From the NCBI GenBank assembly GCA_024644235.1, contig JAHELJ010000014.1, positions 36,533 to 100,532 of the forward strand: a stretch of 64,000 nucleotides of DNA, in the 5' to 3' direction. A program made the translations under genes and the position numbers. The notes beneath the pieces were generated by a model. The model ran no database searches, had not been told where the DNA came from, and saw only the letters and a program-made list of their open reading frames with translations. This stretch comes from Lewinellaceae bacterium (GTDB lineage Bacteria; Bacteroidota; Bacteroidia; Chitinophagales; Saprospiraceae). Shown here piece after piece: positions 8,402-17,604 of the stretch; within the stretch, counting starts at the first letter, position 1, and the number at the start of each line of letters is the position of its first letter.

Positions 8402-9289
8402 ATGAAAAACGTCACAGTAGTAGGTGCTGGTACCATGGGGAATGGAATCGCTCATGTTTTTGCCATGAATGATTTCAAAGTCACTTTGGTTGACATTAAT
8501 GACGTTTCAATTGAGAAAGCTCTGAGTACAATTGCTCATAATCTGGATCGACTGATCCAAAAAGAAAAGATCACCTCCGAGATTAAAGTGAATACTCTGG
8601 TAAATATTCAGGCTTCTACCGATTTGGAAAAATCGGCCCGGGAGGCTGATATCATTATTGAAGCGATATCGGAAAGTGAAGCGTTGAAATCGAAACTATT
8701 TAAAGATCTCGACCGCCTGGCTCCCGATGATTGCATTCTGGCCAGCAATACCTCATCTATCTCCATTACTAAACTGGGAGCTGTCACACAGCGCCCGAAT
8801 AAGGTCATAGGAATGCATTTCATGAACCCGGTGCCCATTATGAAGTTGGTGGAAGTGATTCGTGGTTATTCTACCTCTGCAAAAACAGTAGAACGCATCA
8901 TTACCCTTAGCCGCAACCTGGGAAAGATACCAGTGGAAGTCCATGATTACCCAGGCTTTGTTTCCAATCGGATATTAATGCCCATGATCAATGAAGCCAT
9001 TTTTGCCTTGTTCGAGGGAGTGGCCGGAGTGGAGCAGATTGATACAGTTATGAAACTTGGTATGGCTCACCCCATGGGTCCCTTACAGCTGGCAGACTTC
9101 ATTGGTCTCGATGTTTGTCTTGCAATCCTTGATGTGCTGCATGATGGGTTTAGACAGCCAAAATATGCCGCATGTCCGCTTTTGGTGAATATGGTCAGTG
9201 CAGGTCAACTAGGTAAAAAGTCTGGCGTGGGTTTCTACGACTACACCTCCAGAAGTAAAAACCTGGCAGTTGCTAAAGCTTTTCGTTAG
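8402..9289 (+). CDS. 3-hydroxyacyl-CoA / 3-hydroxybutyryl-CoA dehydrogenase
   Basis: This 295-residue protein is a stand-alone short-chain-length 3-hydroxyacyl-CoA dehydrogenase. The Rossmann NAD motif is VVGAGTMGNGIAHVFA at the N-terminus; the catalytic His lies in GMHFMNPVPIMKLVEVI, with its Glu partner, and the C-terminal helical domain has HDYPGFVSNRILMPMINEA and AHPMGPLQLADFIGLD. The reaction is NAD(P)-dependent oxidation of L-3-hydroxyacyl-CoA to 3-ketoacyl-CoA in beta-oxidation or its reverse in butyrate/PHB-type pathways. It overlaps the convergent histidine kinase gene by 4 bp. Confidence 0.95.
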   Translation: MKNVTVVGAGTMGNGIAHVFAMNDFKVTLVDINDVSIEKALSTIAHNLDRLIQKEKITSEIKVNTLVNIQASTDLEKSAREADIIIEAISESEALKSKLFKDLDRLAPDDCILASNTSSISITKLGAVTQRPNKVIGMHFMNPVPIMKLVEVIRGYSTSAKTVERIITLSRNLGKIPVEVHDYPGFVSNRILMPMINEAIFALFEGVAGVEQIDTVMKLGMAHPMGPLQLADFIGLDVCLAILDVLHDGFRQPKYAACPLLVNMVSAGQLGKKSGVGFYDYTSRSKNLAVAKAFR

Positions 9290-10335
9290 TCAGCTTTTTC
9301 CAGTGTAAATCCAAAGGTCGATCCCAGTCCCGGGGTGCTTCTGACGTTGATGGTCTGATTATGTGCTTCCACAATATGCTTTACAATGGACAACCCTAGC
9401 CCCGATCCCCCTACTTCCCGAGACCGGCTCTTGTCGACACGATAGAATCGGTCAAAAACATGCTTCAAATGGGGCTTTTCAATACCGATTCCGTTGTCTG
9501 CTATCTCGATCAGTATGTTAGTGTCCATGTCGTAGAATCCGACTTTGGTCATACCTCTTCGCTTTCCATATTTGATCGAGTTAAGAATGAGGTTGTCAAG
9601 TACTTGTCGTATGTACTCACGGTCAGCTCTGACCTGAAAGCCCTGGTTCGCCCCGTCCTTTAATACTAATTTGATTTTGTGTTCAGCTGCTATCAACTCC
9701 AACGATTCAAAGACCTCAAGTGCCAAATCTTTAATATCAAATTGCCCGACGTCCAATAGTAGTTTTCCTGATTCCAGTTTCGAAATGGTTTCAAGATCAT
9801 CAACAATTGTAATCAATCGATCTACGTTTTTAGCGGTGCGTTCGAGATACTTCGTATTGATTTCATCATCGTGTAATGCGCCCTCGATCAATGTGTGTAC
9901 GTATCCTTGGATATTGAAAATGGGCGTTTTAAGCTCGTGCGATACATTACCTAAAAACTCTCTTCGGTAGTTCTCCAAGGTTTTCAGTTCTTCGATCTCA
10001 CCCTGCTTATCTGCTGCCCATTCCGCTACTTCCTGCTCCACTTCCTGCATGATGTTCTCATCACTATCGATGTTCCTGATTTTCTCACTAGGATGCAATT
10101 TTAATTGATGTATGCTTTTGTAGATCAATTTGATCTTGCGGTAAATATATTTTTTAAGGAAAAAAAGATTGACCAAATAAGAGATTATGGCTACTGAAAT
10201 AACAGAACCAAAAATTACGGTACTTCTTCCTTCACCAATAGTCGCATAGAGCATCAATACCAAAATAGTGAAGATCAAAGCCGTCACTAAAGCCGAGTAA
10301 ATGGCAATTTGGCGAGGAGTGAGATTCTTAAACAT
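9286..10335 (-). CDS. PhoR-like sensor histidine kinase
   Basis: This 349-residue kinase has two membrane segments at the N-terminus (~12-32 and ~38-58) with almost no periplasmic loop, so it likely senses a membrane or partner signal. DHp domain: FLGNVSHELKTPIFNIQGY with phospho-accepting His ~135. ATP-binding domain: N box LNSIKYG, G1 DNGIGIE, F box FDRFYRVDKSR and G2 GGSGLGLSIV. There is no PAS domain. It follows its response regulator with a 1-bp overlap (TGATG), hence transcription and translation are coupled. In Bacteroidota such pairs resemble PhoB/PhoR, but no target is shown. Confidence 0.93.
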   Translation of the reverse strand: MFKNLTPRQIAIYSALVTALIFTILVLMLYATIGEGRSTVIFGSVISVAIISYLVNLFFLKKYIYRKIKLIYKSIHQLKLHPSEKIRNIDSDENIMQEVEQEVAEWAADKQGEIEELKTLENYRREFLGNVSHELKTPIFNIQGYVHTLIEGALHDDEINTKYLERTAKNVDRLITIVDDLETISKLESGKLLLDVGQFDIKDLALEVFESLELIAAEHKIKLVLKDGANQGFQVRADREYIRQVLDNLILNSIKYGKRRGMTKVGFYDMDTNILIEIADNGIGIEKPHLKHVFDRFYRVDKSRSREVGGSGLGLSIVKHIVEAHNQTINVRSTPGLGSTFGFTLEKAD

Positions 10336-11012
10336 CAGGCCTCCAATTTGTACCCTACTCCTTTCAATGTTTTGATGTACTTGTCTCCTATCTTTTCCCG
10401 AATCCTCCGAATGTGCACATCAATGGTACGTTGACCAACAATTACATCAGAACCCCAAATTCTCCTGAAGATTTCCTGACGACTAAAGACTTTCCCCGGA
10501 GCAGACATCAACAATTCGAGGATCAGAAATTCCTTCTTTGCCAGGTCTATCTTACGGTCATCTAATCTTACTTCAAACTTCTCCAGGTCAATGGAAAGAT
10601 CGTCGAGCGTGATGACCGATCCTGGATCCTGCTCTATTCTACGGGTGCGCCGGAGAAGTGCCCGGATTCTACTCTTAAGTACGTTTGGCTTTATTGGCTT
10701 GATGATAAAATCATCGCCGCCATAGTCGAGTGCCATCACCTGCGTATAATCCTCACCTCTTGCAGTCAGGAAAGCGATCAATGTATTGTCAAATAGATCC
10801 TGCTCTCGCAATCGACGGCATACCTCGATTCCATCCATATCCGGCATCATTATGTCAAGAAGAATTAAGTCGGGAAGAAAATCCTCAGCCTTCTGCAGAC
10901 CCTCCACTCCATTTCCTGCCGTCTCAACCTGATATCCATCTTTAAGAAGATTGTAACTGACCACATCCAAGACATCCCTCTCGTCGTCGATCACTAGCAC
11001 TTTAAAATTCAT
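10335..11012 (-). CDS. OmpR/PhoB-family response regulator
   Basis: The 225-residue protein starts at ATG 11012 (MNFKVLVIDDE); a TTG three codons upstream is less likely. The receiver has the acidic pair DDE, the phospho-acceptor in DLILLDIMMPDMDG, Thr/Ser in FLTARG and the Lys in IIKPIKP. The C-terminal winged helix has KEFLILELLMSAPGKVFSRQ, RTIDVHIRRIREKIG and IKTLKGVGYKL. It precedes and overlaps the kinase gene and lies 24 bp after the DUF4296 gene in the sixA operon. Confidence 0.94.
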   Translation of the reverse strand: MNFKVLVIDDERDVLDVVSYNLLKDGYQVETAGNGVEGLQKAEDFLPDLILLDIMMPDMDGIEVCRRLREQDLFDNTLIAFLTARGEDYTQVMALDYGGDDFIIKPIKPNVLKSRIRALLRRTRRIEQDPGSVITLDDLSIDLEKFEVRLDDRKIDLAKKEFLILELLMSAPGKVFSRQEIFRRIWGSDVIVGQRTIDVHIRRIREKIGDKYIKTLKGVGYKLEA

Positions 11013-11036
11013 GCCGCACAATATCTGGGTTCTCTG

Positions 11037-11396
11037 TCAATCCTGCACGGATTGCGGTCTCATTTCGATCTCATTCTGCATTTCTTCCAAAAGGAGCAGG
11101 GCATCCATGTACAAGGTGTCAAGCTCTTTAGGATGGCGGTAATACCATTCCATTGTTTCATCAAGCTGATCCTGGCTGATTTGGTAATGATCAAAAAGTT
11201 GATCCCTGTAGACCTGGCTCATGCTATCCTTCTTTAATGAGAATGTCTCCGAAAAAGCAGATTGCAGTATAAAGCCATCAGCAATTATTTTTACCATAAG
11301 GCTGTCGCCAATCAGTTTCTCGGGTACATTACTGGATTTGGAAGTACACGACAATAAGACAATACTCCAGGAAAAGAAAATCAAGAACTGCCTCAA
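11037..11396 (-). CDS. DUF4296 lipoprotein
   Basis: This 119-residue protein has a lipoprotein signal ending VLLSCTSKSS. The mature part (PEKLIGDSLMVKIIADGFILQSAF, then YRDQLFDHYQISQDQLDETMEWYYRHP) matches the DUF4296 pattern: three helices, a Tyr-rich MEWYYRHP segment and a C-terminal helix. Function is unknown; family members are nearly restricted to Bacteroidota. The start is TTG (11396-11394) overlapping the sixA stop, so coupled reinitiation is likely. An alternative internal ATG would remove the signal peptide. Confidence 0.75.
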   Translation of the reverse strand: MRQFLIFFSWSIVLLSCTSKSSNVPEKLIGDSLMVKIIADGFILQSAFSETFSLKKDSMSQVYRDQLFDHYQISQDQLDETMEWYYRHPKELDTLYMDALLLLEEMQNEIEMRPQSVQD

Positions 11397-11893
11397 TGGT
11401 GATGAAACATTTTGGGATAGACAAATGCTTCGAGACGAGCTGAGGAATCGTTTAGTTCATGCCAGTGTTCGATTTCACTCACAATTTTAAACATACCACA
11501 AGTGGGCACATTGTCAATCCGGCTATCTGCAAAATAATTAGCTAAGTAGGTCATGCCAGGATTGTGACCAAACATGTAGATAACGTTGAATTCGGAAGGT
11601 ACTTCCCTCACCACGTCTAGCATGATATCCGGAGATGCCAGGTAAAGTCTTTCGTCCCTGATTAGTTCGCTCTTTTTCAATCCATGAGCCTTTCGAAAAG
11701 TGTTGGCGGTAACTAATGCACGTTTAGCAGGACTGCTGAGAATAACGTCTGGCTTCAGCTCTCGCATTACACTCATATCTGCCATAAAGGGAGCATCGCG
11801 CTTACCCCGACCATTCAGGGGTCGATCGTAGTCAGCCAGATCTGGGTCTGACCAACTGGATTTTGCATGTCTGACACAGTATAACGTTTTCAT
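11393..11893 (-). CDS. sixA: SixA-type histidine phosphatase
   Basis: The 166-residue protein begins MKTLYCVRHAKSSWSDPDLADYDRPLNGRG, the RHG catalytic motif of the histidine phosphatase superfamily with the phospho-accepting His. ILSSPAKRALVTA gives the second Arg and GHNPGMTYLANY the second catalytic His. SixA dephosphorylates phosphohistidine on HPt domains or on NPr in E. coli. Its place at the head of an operon with a response regulator and histidine kinase fits a role in phosphorelay control, but its true substrate here is unknown. Confidence 0.88.
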   Translation of the reverse strand: MKTLYCVRHAKSSWSDPDLADYDRPLNGRGKRDAPFMADMSVMRELKPDVILSSPAKRALVTANTFRKAHGLKKSELIRDERLYLASPDIMLDVVREVPSEFNVIYMFGHNPGMTYLANYFADSRIDNVPTCGMFKIVSEIEHWHELNDSSARLEAFVYPKMFHHH

Positions 11894-11998
11894 CGGTTGT
11901 GAACAAAGCTAATAAATTGGATTTAGGCTTTCCACCCTATGACCAAAAAAGGATGAATATCGAATCACTATATTTGAAGGTTTGCCTGAGCTGAGAAG

Positions 11999-13642
11999 AT
12001 GAATAGAAAAACATTTCCAATTGAGAGTTACTTCTTGTATTTCCCAGACAAGTTGTTGGATCTGGGTCAAGAGATGTTGGATGCCGGAAAGGTCAGCCAT
12101 AAGGTTGAAAACATAGATGGTCTGCACATCTTCCAGATAAAAGATGATCTGGATCTGGAAGTCGAAATTCTATTGCGAAGGAAAACAGTTCACTCTTGCA
12201 CCTGTGAATGTCAAACCTTTTTGGATTCACAGACATGTCAGCATATCGTAGCATCTATTAAACTGTTGCTTAAAAAAAGGGAAGAGCAGCGTGACCAGAC
12301 AAAAAGGAAAAAGTCAGAAGCACCCAAAAATGTGGGGTTAAAGCATCTACTGTCCGAGATATCAGATCAAGAGCTACGTACGTTCGTCATGCATTTTGGC
12401 CGTTCAAGCCCAGAATTCTCCTTAGCCTTGAGAACACAATTTGCTGATCGGGTTGTCACTGCCGATAATCATCTGAAATACTATCAATTGATTAGAAAGT
12501 ATGCCATTCTGATGGGAATGCGATCAGTCAATATTACGAAGGCGAAGAAGTTTGCTCGTTATACCGATGACTTGCTGCTCAAGTCTGATGATCTGCTTTC
12601 CACCGGTGATTTCCGTGAAGCTTTCCACGTTCTTTATGGACTTTTATACTATTTCAACTCCAGATCTCTTGCTGATTTTGATAGGGTTCTGCGGGAGACG
12701 CTACTATCGATCTACCGAAGGTTAGACTTGTTTTTTAGGAAGGACTTCGCTCCGGCGCTAAGGCATGAGTTGCTGAATTTGCTTTGGAAGTTGACGGAAG
12801 AGGATTACCGTTTGCATGATTCCACGCAAAATCTCTATCATATCGTATATACCTACGGAAATTCTGAGTATCGGAAAAATTGCCTCCTATCCCTGAAAGA
12901 GCGCACAAAGGACGGTACGGTTGATATCACTTCACTGGTTTGTTACTTACACCTGTTGCTATCTGATAACAAGAACAAAAACCAGGTAAGAGATCTATTT
13001 CATCAGCGCCGATATCGCTTAGATGAATTGACCGCAATGCTGCAGACTACCCTGGATCTCAATCATCATGATCTTGTGTTCACCAGAGCGACTGAGCTTT
13101 ATGAAAATCCTTACTCCCCGGAAGTGAGACGGGTAGCCTTCCGTTTTTTAATAAAGGCTCTGGCAGATTCCAACCAACAAATCAGTTGGTATAGTCGATA
13201 TTTCCTTGATGATGGAAGGAAAGAAATCTATCTGGAGGCCAAAGAAAGATTTCCCCAAAAATGGAAAACGGTTATTAACGACTTGATTCTTCAACTGTCG
13301 AATCAGAAGGCCAATGATTTGCTCGCCTTCGTTTATACTTCAGAAGGAAAGGAACAAAATTTATTGCAACTCGTGCAGCAATCAGAATCAATCGACTTTA
13401 TTCTGCAGCATTCGTCACCACTTTACCCTGCTCACAAAGCTGAGCTGACCCAGATGATCGAACGGGAACTCCTTCGATATTTGGAGTCACACGTCGGTTT
13501 CCACTCGATCAGTTTTGTCGAAAATGTATTTCAAACCTTATATCGTACAGGGATGACCGACATCGCTGAAAATTGCAGAACTGTGATAATCAAGCGCTTT
13601 GGAGACAGGATGTTTTTGGGCAAGTCATTAAAATCATTGTGA
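11999..13642 (+). CDS. SWIM zinc-finger protein of unknown function
   Basis: The 547-residue protein has an N-terminal SWIM zinc finger, CTCECQTFLDSQTCQH (residues ~68-83), matching CxC...CxH. A Lys/Arg-rich stretch (~95-115) follows, then ~430 residues of helical sequence without a recognisable enzyme motif. SWIM proteins of this build occur in many bacteria as stand-alone proteins or next to Snf2 helicases; no helicase is present here. DNA or protein binding is the usual inference. It precedes rlmH by 4 bp, so the two likely share a transcript. Confidence 0.8.
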   Translation: MNRKTFPIESYFLYFPDKLLDLGQEMLDAGKVSHKVENIDGLHIFQIKDDLDLEVEILLRRKTVHSCTCECQTFLDSQTCQHIVASIKLLLKKREEQRDQTKRKKSEAPKNVGLKHLLSEISDQELRTFVMHFGRSSPEFSLALRTQFADRVVTADNHLKYYQLIRKYAILMGMRSVNITKAKKFARYTDDLLLKSDDLLSTGDFREAFHVLYGLLYYFNSRSLADFDRVLRETLLSIYRRLDLFFRKDFAPALRHELLNLLWKLTEEDYRLHDSTQNLYHIVYTYGNSEYRKNCLLSLKERTKDGTVDITSLVCYLHLLLSDNKNKNQVRDLFHQRRYRLDELTAMLQTTLDLNHHDLVFTRATELYENPYSPEVRRVAFRFLIKALADSNQQISWYSRYFLDDGRKEIYLEAKERFPQKWKTVINDLILQLSNQKANDLLAFVYTSEGKEQNLLQLVQQSESIDFILQHSSPLYPAHKAELTQMIERELLRYLESHVGFHSISFVENVFQTLYRTGMTDIAENCRTVIIKRFGDRMFLGKSLKSL

Positions 13643-13646
13643 TCTC

Positions 13647-14111
13647 ATGAAGATCCAGCTTTGGTGGATTGGCAAAACCCAGGTACCCTATGTTAGGGAG
13701 GGTATAGCAGATTTTTCCAATCGTATCCAACGTCTTGAAAAATTCAACACCCGCAGCATCATTGTCAAAACCCAAAGAAATCAAGAGAGACAACGTCAAT
13801 CAGAAGGTCAGGCGATTTTAAATTTACTGGAGTCCACTGATCACCTTGTGCTTCTTGATGAAAAGGGTAAGGCAGTATCTTCGAGAGGTCTTGCAGGTAT
13901 GTTGGAGGATTTTAAGATGAATCGAATCAAAAATCTGATTTTTGTAATAGGAGGCTCCTTTGGATTCGATCCTATGGTGTATCAGAGGGCTAATCAATCC
14001 ATTTCCTTATCCAATTTGACCTTCCCGCACGACCTTGTCCGGTTGATATTTCTCGAGCAATTGTACCGGTCACTTACGATCAATTTGAATCATCCTTATC
14101 ACCACGATTAA
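13647..14111 (+). CDS. rlmH: 23S rRNA (pseudouridine-1915-N3)-methyltransferase
   Basis: The 154-residue product has the SPOUT fold signatures of RlmH: LVLLDEKGKAVSSRGLAGML, LIFVIGGSFGFDPMVYQRA and the C-terminal knot LTFPHDLVRLIFLEQLYR followed by HPYHHD. The enzyme methylates pseudouridine 1915 in helix 69 of 23S rRNA on assembled ribosomes using SAM. Length matches the family (~155). It sits between the SWIM protein and the rhomboid protease, 4 and 9 bp apart, in an apparent operon. Confidence 0.96.
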   Translation: MKIQLWWIGKTQVPYVREGIADFSNRIQRLEKFNTRSIIVKTQRNQERQRQSEGQAILNLLESTDHLVLLDEKGKAVSSRGLAGMLEDFKMNRIKNLIFVIGGSFGFDPMVYQRANQSISLSNLTFPHDLVRLIFLEQLYRSLTINLNHPYHHD

Positions 14112-14120
14112 TCTTTTCAT

Positions 14121-14744
14121 ATGTCAATTACGATTATTCTTGTCATCATTACCGGCCTAGTTTCTTACCTCGTCTTCCGGCAACCCGACCTTATGCTAAG
14201 ACTTAGCCATTGGCCGATGCGTGAAGCAAATGAGAAAGAATACTATCGGTTTATAACCTCTGGATTTGTTCATGGAGGCTGGGTGCATTTGTTGATCAAC
14301 ATGTTCGTGCTCTGGAGTTTCGGAGAAATCGTGGAATACCACTTCAAGCAATTTTTCGGAACTACCATGGGATCGGTCTACTATGTACTGGTGTATTTAG
14401 CCACCATAGTGTGTGCTTCCGTACCTACCTATTTTAGCAAACGGCACGACAGCCAGTATATGGCGGTTGGCGCCTCCGGTGGCGTATCAGGTATTGTCTT
14501 CATTTTCATTCTTTTTTATCCTTGGGAGATGTTGTACTTGTATGCCATCATACCTATTCCCGGCATCATTGCCGGTGTGCTCTACCTGTGGTACTCATCC
14601 TATGCCAGCAAAAATGTGCGTGACCGGATCGATCATGAAGCTCATTTTTACGGAGCCCTCTTTGGAGTTGTTTTTATGCTCCTTCTGAAGCCTTCCCTCG
14701 CCAGCAATTTTATTCGCAGCCTCGTGGAAGATTTTCCTCTTTAA
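14121..14744 (+). CDS. Rhomboid-family intramembrane serine protease
   Basis: The 207-residue protein has six hydrophobic segments. Rhomboid motifs are present in order: FVHGGWVHLLINMFVLWSFG (TM2, with the HxxxN oxyanion pair), AVGASGGVSGIVF (catalytic Ser in GASG at the N-end of TM4) and the catalytic His in DHEAHFYGALFG of TM6. The catalytic dyad is therefore complete. The family cleaves transmembrane helices of client membrane proteins. Clients cannot be predicted. Last gene of the SWIM-rlmH-rhomboid run. Confidence 0.93.
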   Translation: MSITIILVIITGLVSYLVFRQPDLMLRLSHWPMREANEKEYYRFITSGFVHGGWVHLLINMFVLWSFGEIVEYHFKQFFGTTMGSVYYVLVYLATIVCASVPTYFSKRHDSQYMAVGASGGVSGIVFIFILFYPWEMLYLYAIIPIPGIIAGVLYLWYSSYASKNVRDRIDHEAHFYGALFGVVFMLLLKPSLASNFIRSLVEDFPL

Positions 14745-15004
14745 CCACGGGAATCGGTAAGCCCGAACGAAGATGTTTATTGACATACTAGTGAGTAGAA
14801 AGAAGGGGGTGTGAGATTGATGTGAGTATGCATCTAGGCTTAATGCGCTTGAAATTCGTCATTCGTATTTCGAAGAATTTTTCTCGCAGAACTACGCAGA
14901 AAATCTCTCGCAGAATTTCGCAGAATTTTTCCTGTCGCAGAACCCGCCTGAAACATTCGTATTTCGTCATTCGTCATTCGTCATTCGTAACTCGTCTTCC
15001 GTGA
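14745..15004. repeat. Low-complexity intergenic repeats (TTCGT and CTCGCAGAA words)
   Basis: No gene is visible. From ~14,855 the sequence is built of degenerate words: ATTCGTC/ATTCGTA heptamers (14,855-14,875 and 14,950-14,998) surrounding a run of imperfect CTCGCAGAA units (~14,882-14,943, e.g. CTCGCAGAACTACGCAGAA). The same ATTCGT words return at ~15,138-15,165 and at 20,421-20,478. This looks like non-coding repeat DNA, not a remnant gene. Confidence 0.7.
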
Positions 15005-15158
15005 GCCTTAGCCTAATTTCCACGTTGCCTAACTTGATACCAGTTTTACGCTGAGAAAACCCCTACATCCCCTGGAAGGGGACTGTGAGATCCAGTGCGA
15101 AAGAGGCTAAGTGGTAATTGGGGCTAAAGATTCTATTCGTCATTCGTAACTCGTCATT
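15005..15158 (+). repeat. Dispersed intergenic repeat, copy 1
   Basis: This ~155-bp block, from AGCCTTAGCCTAATTTCC to the following TTCGT words, is nearly identical to 20,290-20,445 in the same orientation. It contains a small perfect hairpin (TCCCCT, loop GGA, AGGGGA). No open frame is shared by the copies, so it is a non-coding dispersed element. It lies ahead of the ABC permease; copy 2 lies 5.3 kb away beyond the cyclase gene, so the pair brackets two genes. Confidence 0.85.
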
Positions 15159-15215
15159 CTTATTGCAACTATTTTCCTCTTACTTAAGTCTATAAGTAGA
15201 GAAAGTAAGAACCCT

Positions 15216-17573
15216 ATGATCAGACATAACCTTCGACTTGCCTGGCGTAATTTTCGTCGATACAAATCAACTTTCCTGATTAATCTGATCGGACTGACCA
15301 CTGGCTTGGCCTGTACTCTATTGATCTTTCTTTGGGTTCATGATGAGCTCATGATGGATAAATTCCATGATCAAGATGACCGATTGTTCCAGGTAATGGA
15401 ACACCAGCAGTACGCAGAAAACATTATGACAACTACCTCTACTCCAGGCCTTCTGGCAGCAGCGTTGAAGGAAGAAATCCCGGAAATAGAGCATGCTGCC
15501 ACCACCACCTGGGTGGTAGAATCCACCTTATCGGTCGATGATGAACTCAATCTGAAAGCCGAAGGTTGGTATGTAGGCGAAGATTTCTTCCAGATCTTTT
15601 CATTCCCTTTGATCGAAGGTCTGCCTGAAAATGTTGTCAAAGATCCCTCTTCCATAGCTATTTCGGAAGATCTGGCCCTTCGACTTTTTAATCGTACGGA
15701 CAATCTAACCGGTGAAACGATAGAATTCGAGCACCGAAGGACACACCAGATAACGGGAGTGTTTAAGAATCTGCCGTCTCATTCCAGCATGCAATTCGAT
15801 TTTGTGATACCCTTTGAAGTCTATCGGTCCGAAAATGACTGGGTAGAAAGCTGGGGTAACAATGGTCCTAAGACATATGTGATACTGACAGAAGGTGCGC
15901 AGCAAGCGGATGTGGATAAAAAAATCAAAGACTTTGTCAAAGCTCGAAGAGAACAATCCAATGTCACCCTCTTTCTAGCTCCTTTCTCCGATCGATATCT
16001 TTATGGTCGCTATGAGGATGGCATTCAAAGTGGGGGGCGCATAGAATATGTCAGACTATTCTCCATCATAGCTGCTTTTATCCTGTTGATCGCATGTATC
16101 AACTTCATGAATTTATCTACCGCCCGCGCCGAGCGCCGGGGAAGGGAAGTAGGGATAAAGAAGGTAGTAGGCGCATCGCGCCAATCTCTTATTAGGCAGT
16201 ATCTCACCGAATCAAGTCTGATAAGCTTAGGGGCCTTGTTAATTGCTTTGGTAGCCGTTTGGTTGTTCTTGCCAGAGTTCAACTTGATCACTGACAAAGA
16301 AATTTCTCTCGCTTCACACAAATCGCTTCTCGCCTGGTCTGTTGTGATCGCTCTGGGTACAGGCCTATTGGCCGGCAGCTATCCGGCTTTATATCTATCG
16401 GGACTGCGCCCAAACCGCATTCTAAAGGGTCAGATGAAGGGCTCTTGGGCAGAATTATGGGTACGTCGAGGGCTGGTTGTTTTTCAATTCAGCGTGTCCG
16501 TCATCTTGATCATTGCAGTGCTTATAATCTCCGGACAAATTGATTATGTCCAAAGTAAAAATCTGGGGTACGATCGGGATAATGTGGTGTACTTCGACAT
16601 TGTAGGCAACCTTGAGGATAATTTGGAAGCATTCCTCAACCAGGTCAGAATGATCGACGGAGTGGTCAGCGCATCCAGCATGGGTCATAATCTGATTGGC
16701 CGTCAGAATAACACCTCAGGACTTAATTGGCCGGGTAAGGATCCAGAGGCGTTGATCCTGTTTGAAAACGTCAGAGTGAATTATGATTTGATCGAAACAA
16801 TGAATATTGAATTGAAGGAGGGACGCACCTTCAGTCGTGATTTTGGAGCTGATTCCAGCAAGATCATTTTCAACGAGGCCGCCATCGAAATCATGGAGCT
16901 GGATGATCCACTTGGCCAGACAATCCGCTTGTGGGATCTTTATGATCTTGAAACCATCGGTGTAGCAAGGGATTTCAACTTTCAATCCCTGCATGAAAAT
17001 GTAAAGCCTCTGTTTTTCCTACTTGCTCCTGAGGACACCTGGAATGTGGTGGTCCGTATCGCTGCGGGTAGCGAAAAAACCGCGTTGGACGAGCTGGCTA
17101 ACCTGTATACTGAATTCAATCCTGGTTTTCCCTTCGACTACGATTTCATGGATGAAGAATACGCTTTGCAATATGCTGCCGAGCAAAGGGTATCCACATT
17201 ATCGAGATATTTTGCGGGCTTCGCCATTCTCATTTCCTGCCTGGGGTTGTTCGGACTAGCGGCTTACACCGCTCAGCGCCGGATCAAGGAAGTGGGTATC
17301 CGAAAAATCCTTGGGTCCTCTGCCTTTCAAATCATCCTTTTGCTTTCCAAAGACTTTACCCGCCTGGTACTGGCAGCCATTATTGTCGCCTTACCCGTCA
17401 GCTATTATTTGGTCAGTCAGTGGCTTGACCGTTTTGCTTACCGGATAGAATTGAATCTCTGGTATTTTGCTATGGCCGGCCTGCTTGCTCTGCTCATTGC
17501 CTGGCTCACAGTGGCCTCTCAGGCTTTCCGGGCAGCACGGGTAAATCCGGCAGAATGTCTGAAAACGGAATGA
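15216..17573 (+). CDS. FtsX/MacB-type ABC transporter permease
   Basis: The 785-residue protein has the double-module build of Bacteroidota FtsX permeases. The first TM follows MIRHNLRLAWRNFRRYKSTFLINLIGL; a MacB-type periplasmic domain spans ~50-275; an FtsX domain of three TMs (~280-400) includes NLSTARAERRGREVGIKKVVGAS. The module then repeats: a TM near residue 430, periplasmic domain ~450-660, and a second FtsX domain with AAYTAQRRIKEVGIRKILGSS at ~690. These mechanotransmission permeases need a cytoplasmic ATPase, which is not encoded nearby. Substrate unknown; families export lipoproteins, peptides or stress signals. Confidence 0.92.
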   Translation: MIRHNLRLAWRNFRRYKSTFLINLIGLTTGLACTLLIFLWVHDELMMDKFHDQDDRLFQVMEHQQYAENIMTTTSTPGLLAAALKEEIPEIEHAATTTWVVESTLSVDDELNLKAEGWYVGEDFFQIFSFPLIEGLPENVVKDPSSIAISEDLALRLFNRTDNLTGETIEFEHRRTHQITGVFKNLPSHSSMQFDFVIPFEVYRSENDWVESWGNNGPKTYVILTEGAQQADVDKKIKDFVKARREQSNVTLFLAPFSDRYLYGRYEDGIQSGGRIEYVRLFSIIAAFILLIACINFMNLSTARAERRGREVGIKKVVGASRQSLIRQYLTESSLISLGALLIALVAVWLFLPEFNLITDKEISLASHKSLLAWSVVIALGTGLLAGSYPALYLSGLRPNRILKGQMKGSWAELWVRRGLVVFQFSVSVILIIAVLIISGQIDYVQSKNLGYDRDNVVYFDIVGNLEDNLEAFLNQVRMIDGVVSASSMGHNLIGRQNNTSGLNWPGKDPEALILFENVRVNYDLIETMNIELKEGRTFSRDFGADSSKIIFNEAAIEIMELDDPLGQTIRLWDLYDLETIGVARDFNFQSLHENVKPLFFLLAPEDTWNVVVRIAAGSEKTALDELANLYTEFNPGFPFDYDFMDEEYALQYAAEQRVSTLSRYFAGFAILISCLGLFGLAAYTAQRRIKEVGIRKILGSSAFQIILLLSKDFTRLVLAAIIVALPVSYYLVSQWLDRFAYRIELNLWYFAMAGLLALLIAWLTVASQAFRAARVNPAECLKTE

Positions 17574-17604
17574 AGAATTTGGTTTAGCGTTTTCGGATAG
17601 ATAG

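Noticed and set aside
8345..8455. Upstream start for the secreted protein at 7,409
   Set aside because: The extension is non-hydrophobic, overlaps the divergent dehydrogenase gene, and masks the signal peptide that begins at 8,344.
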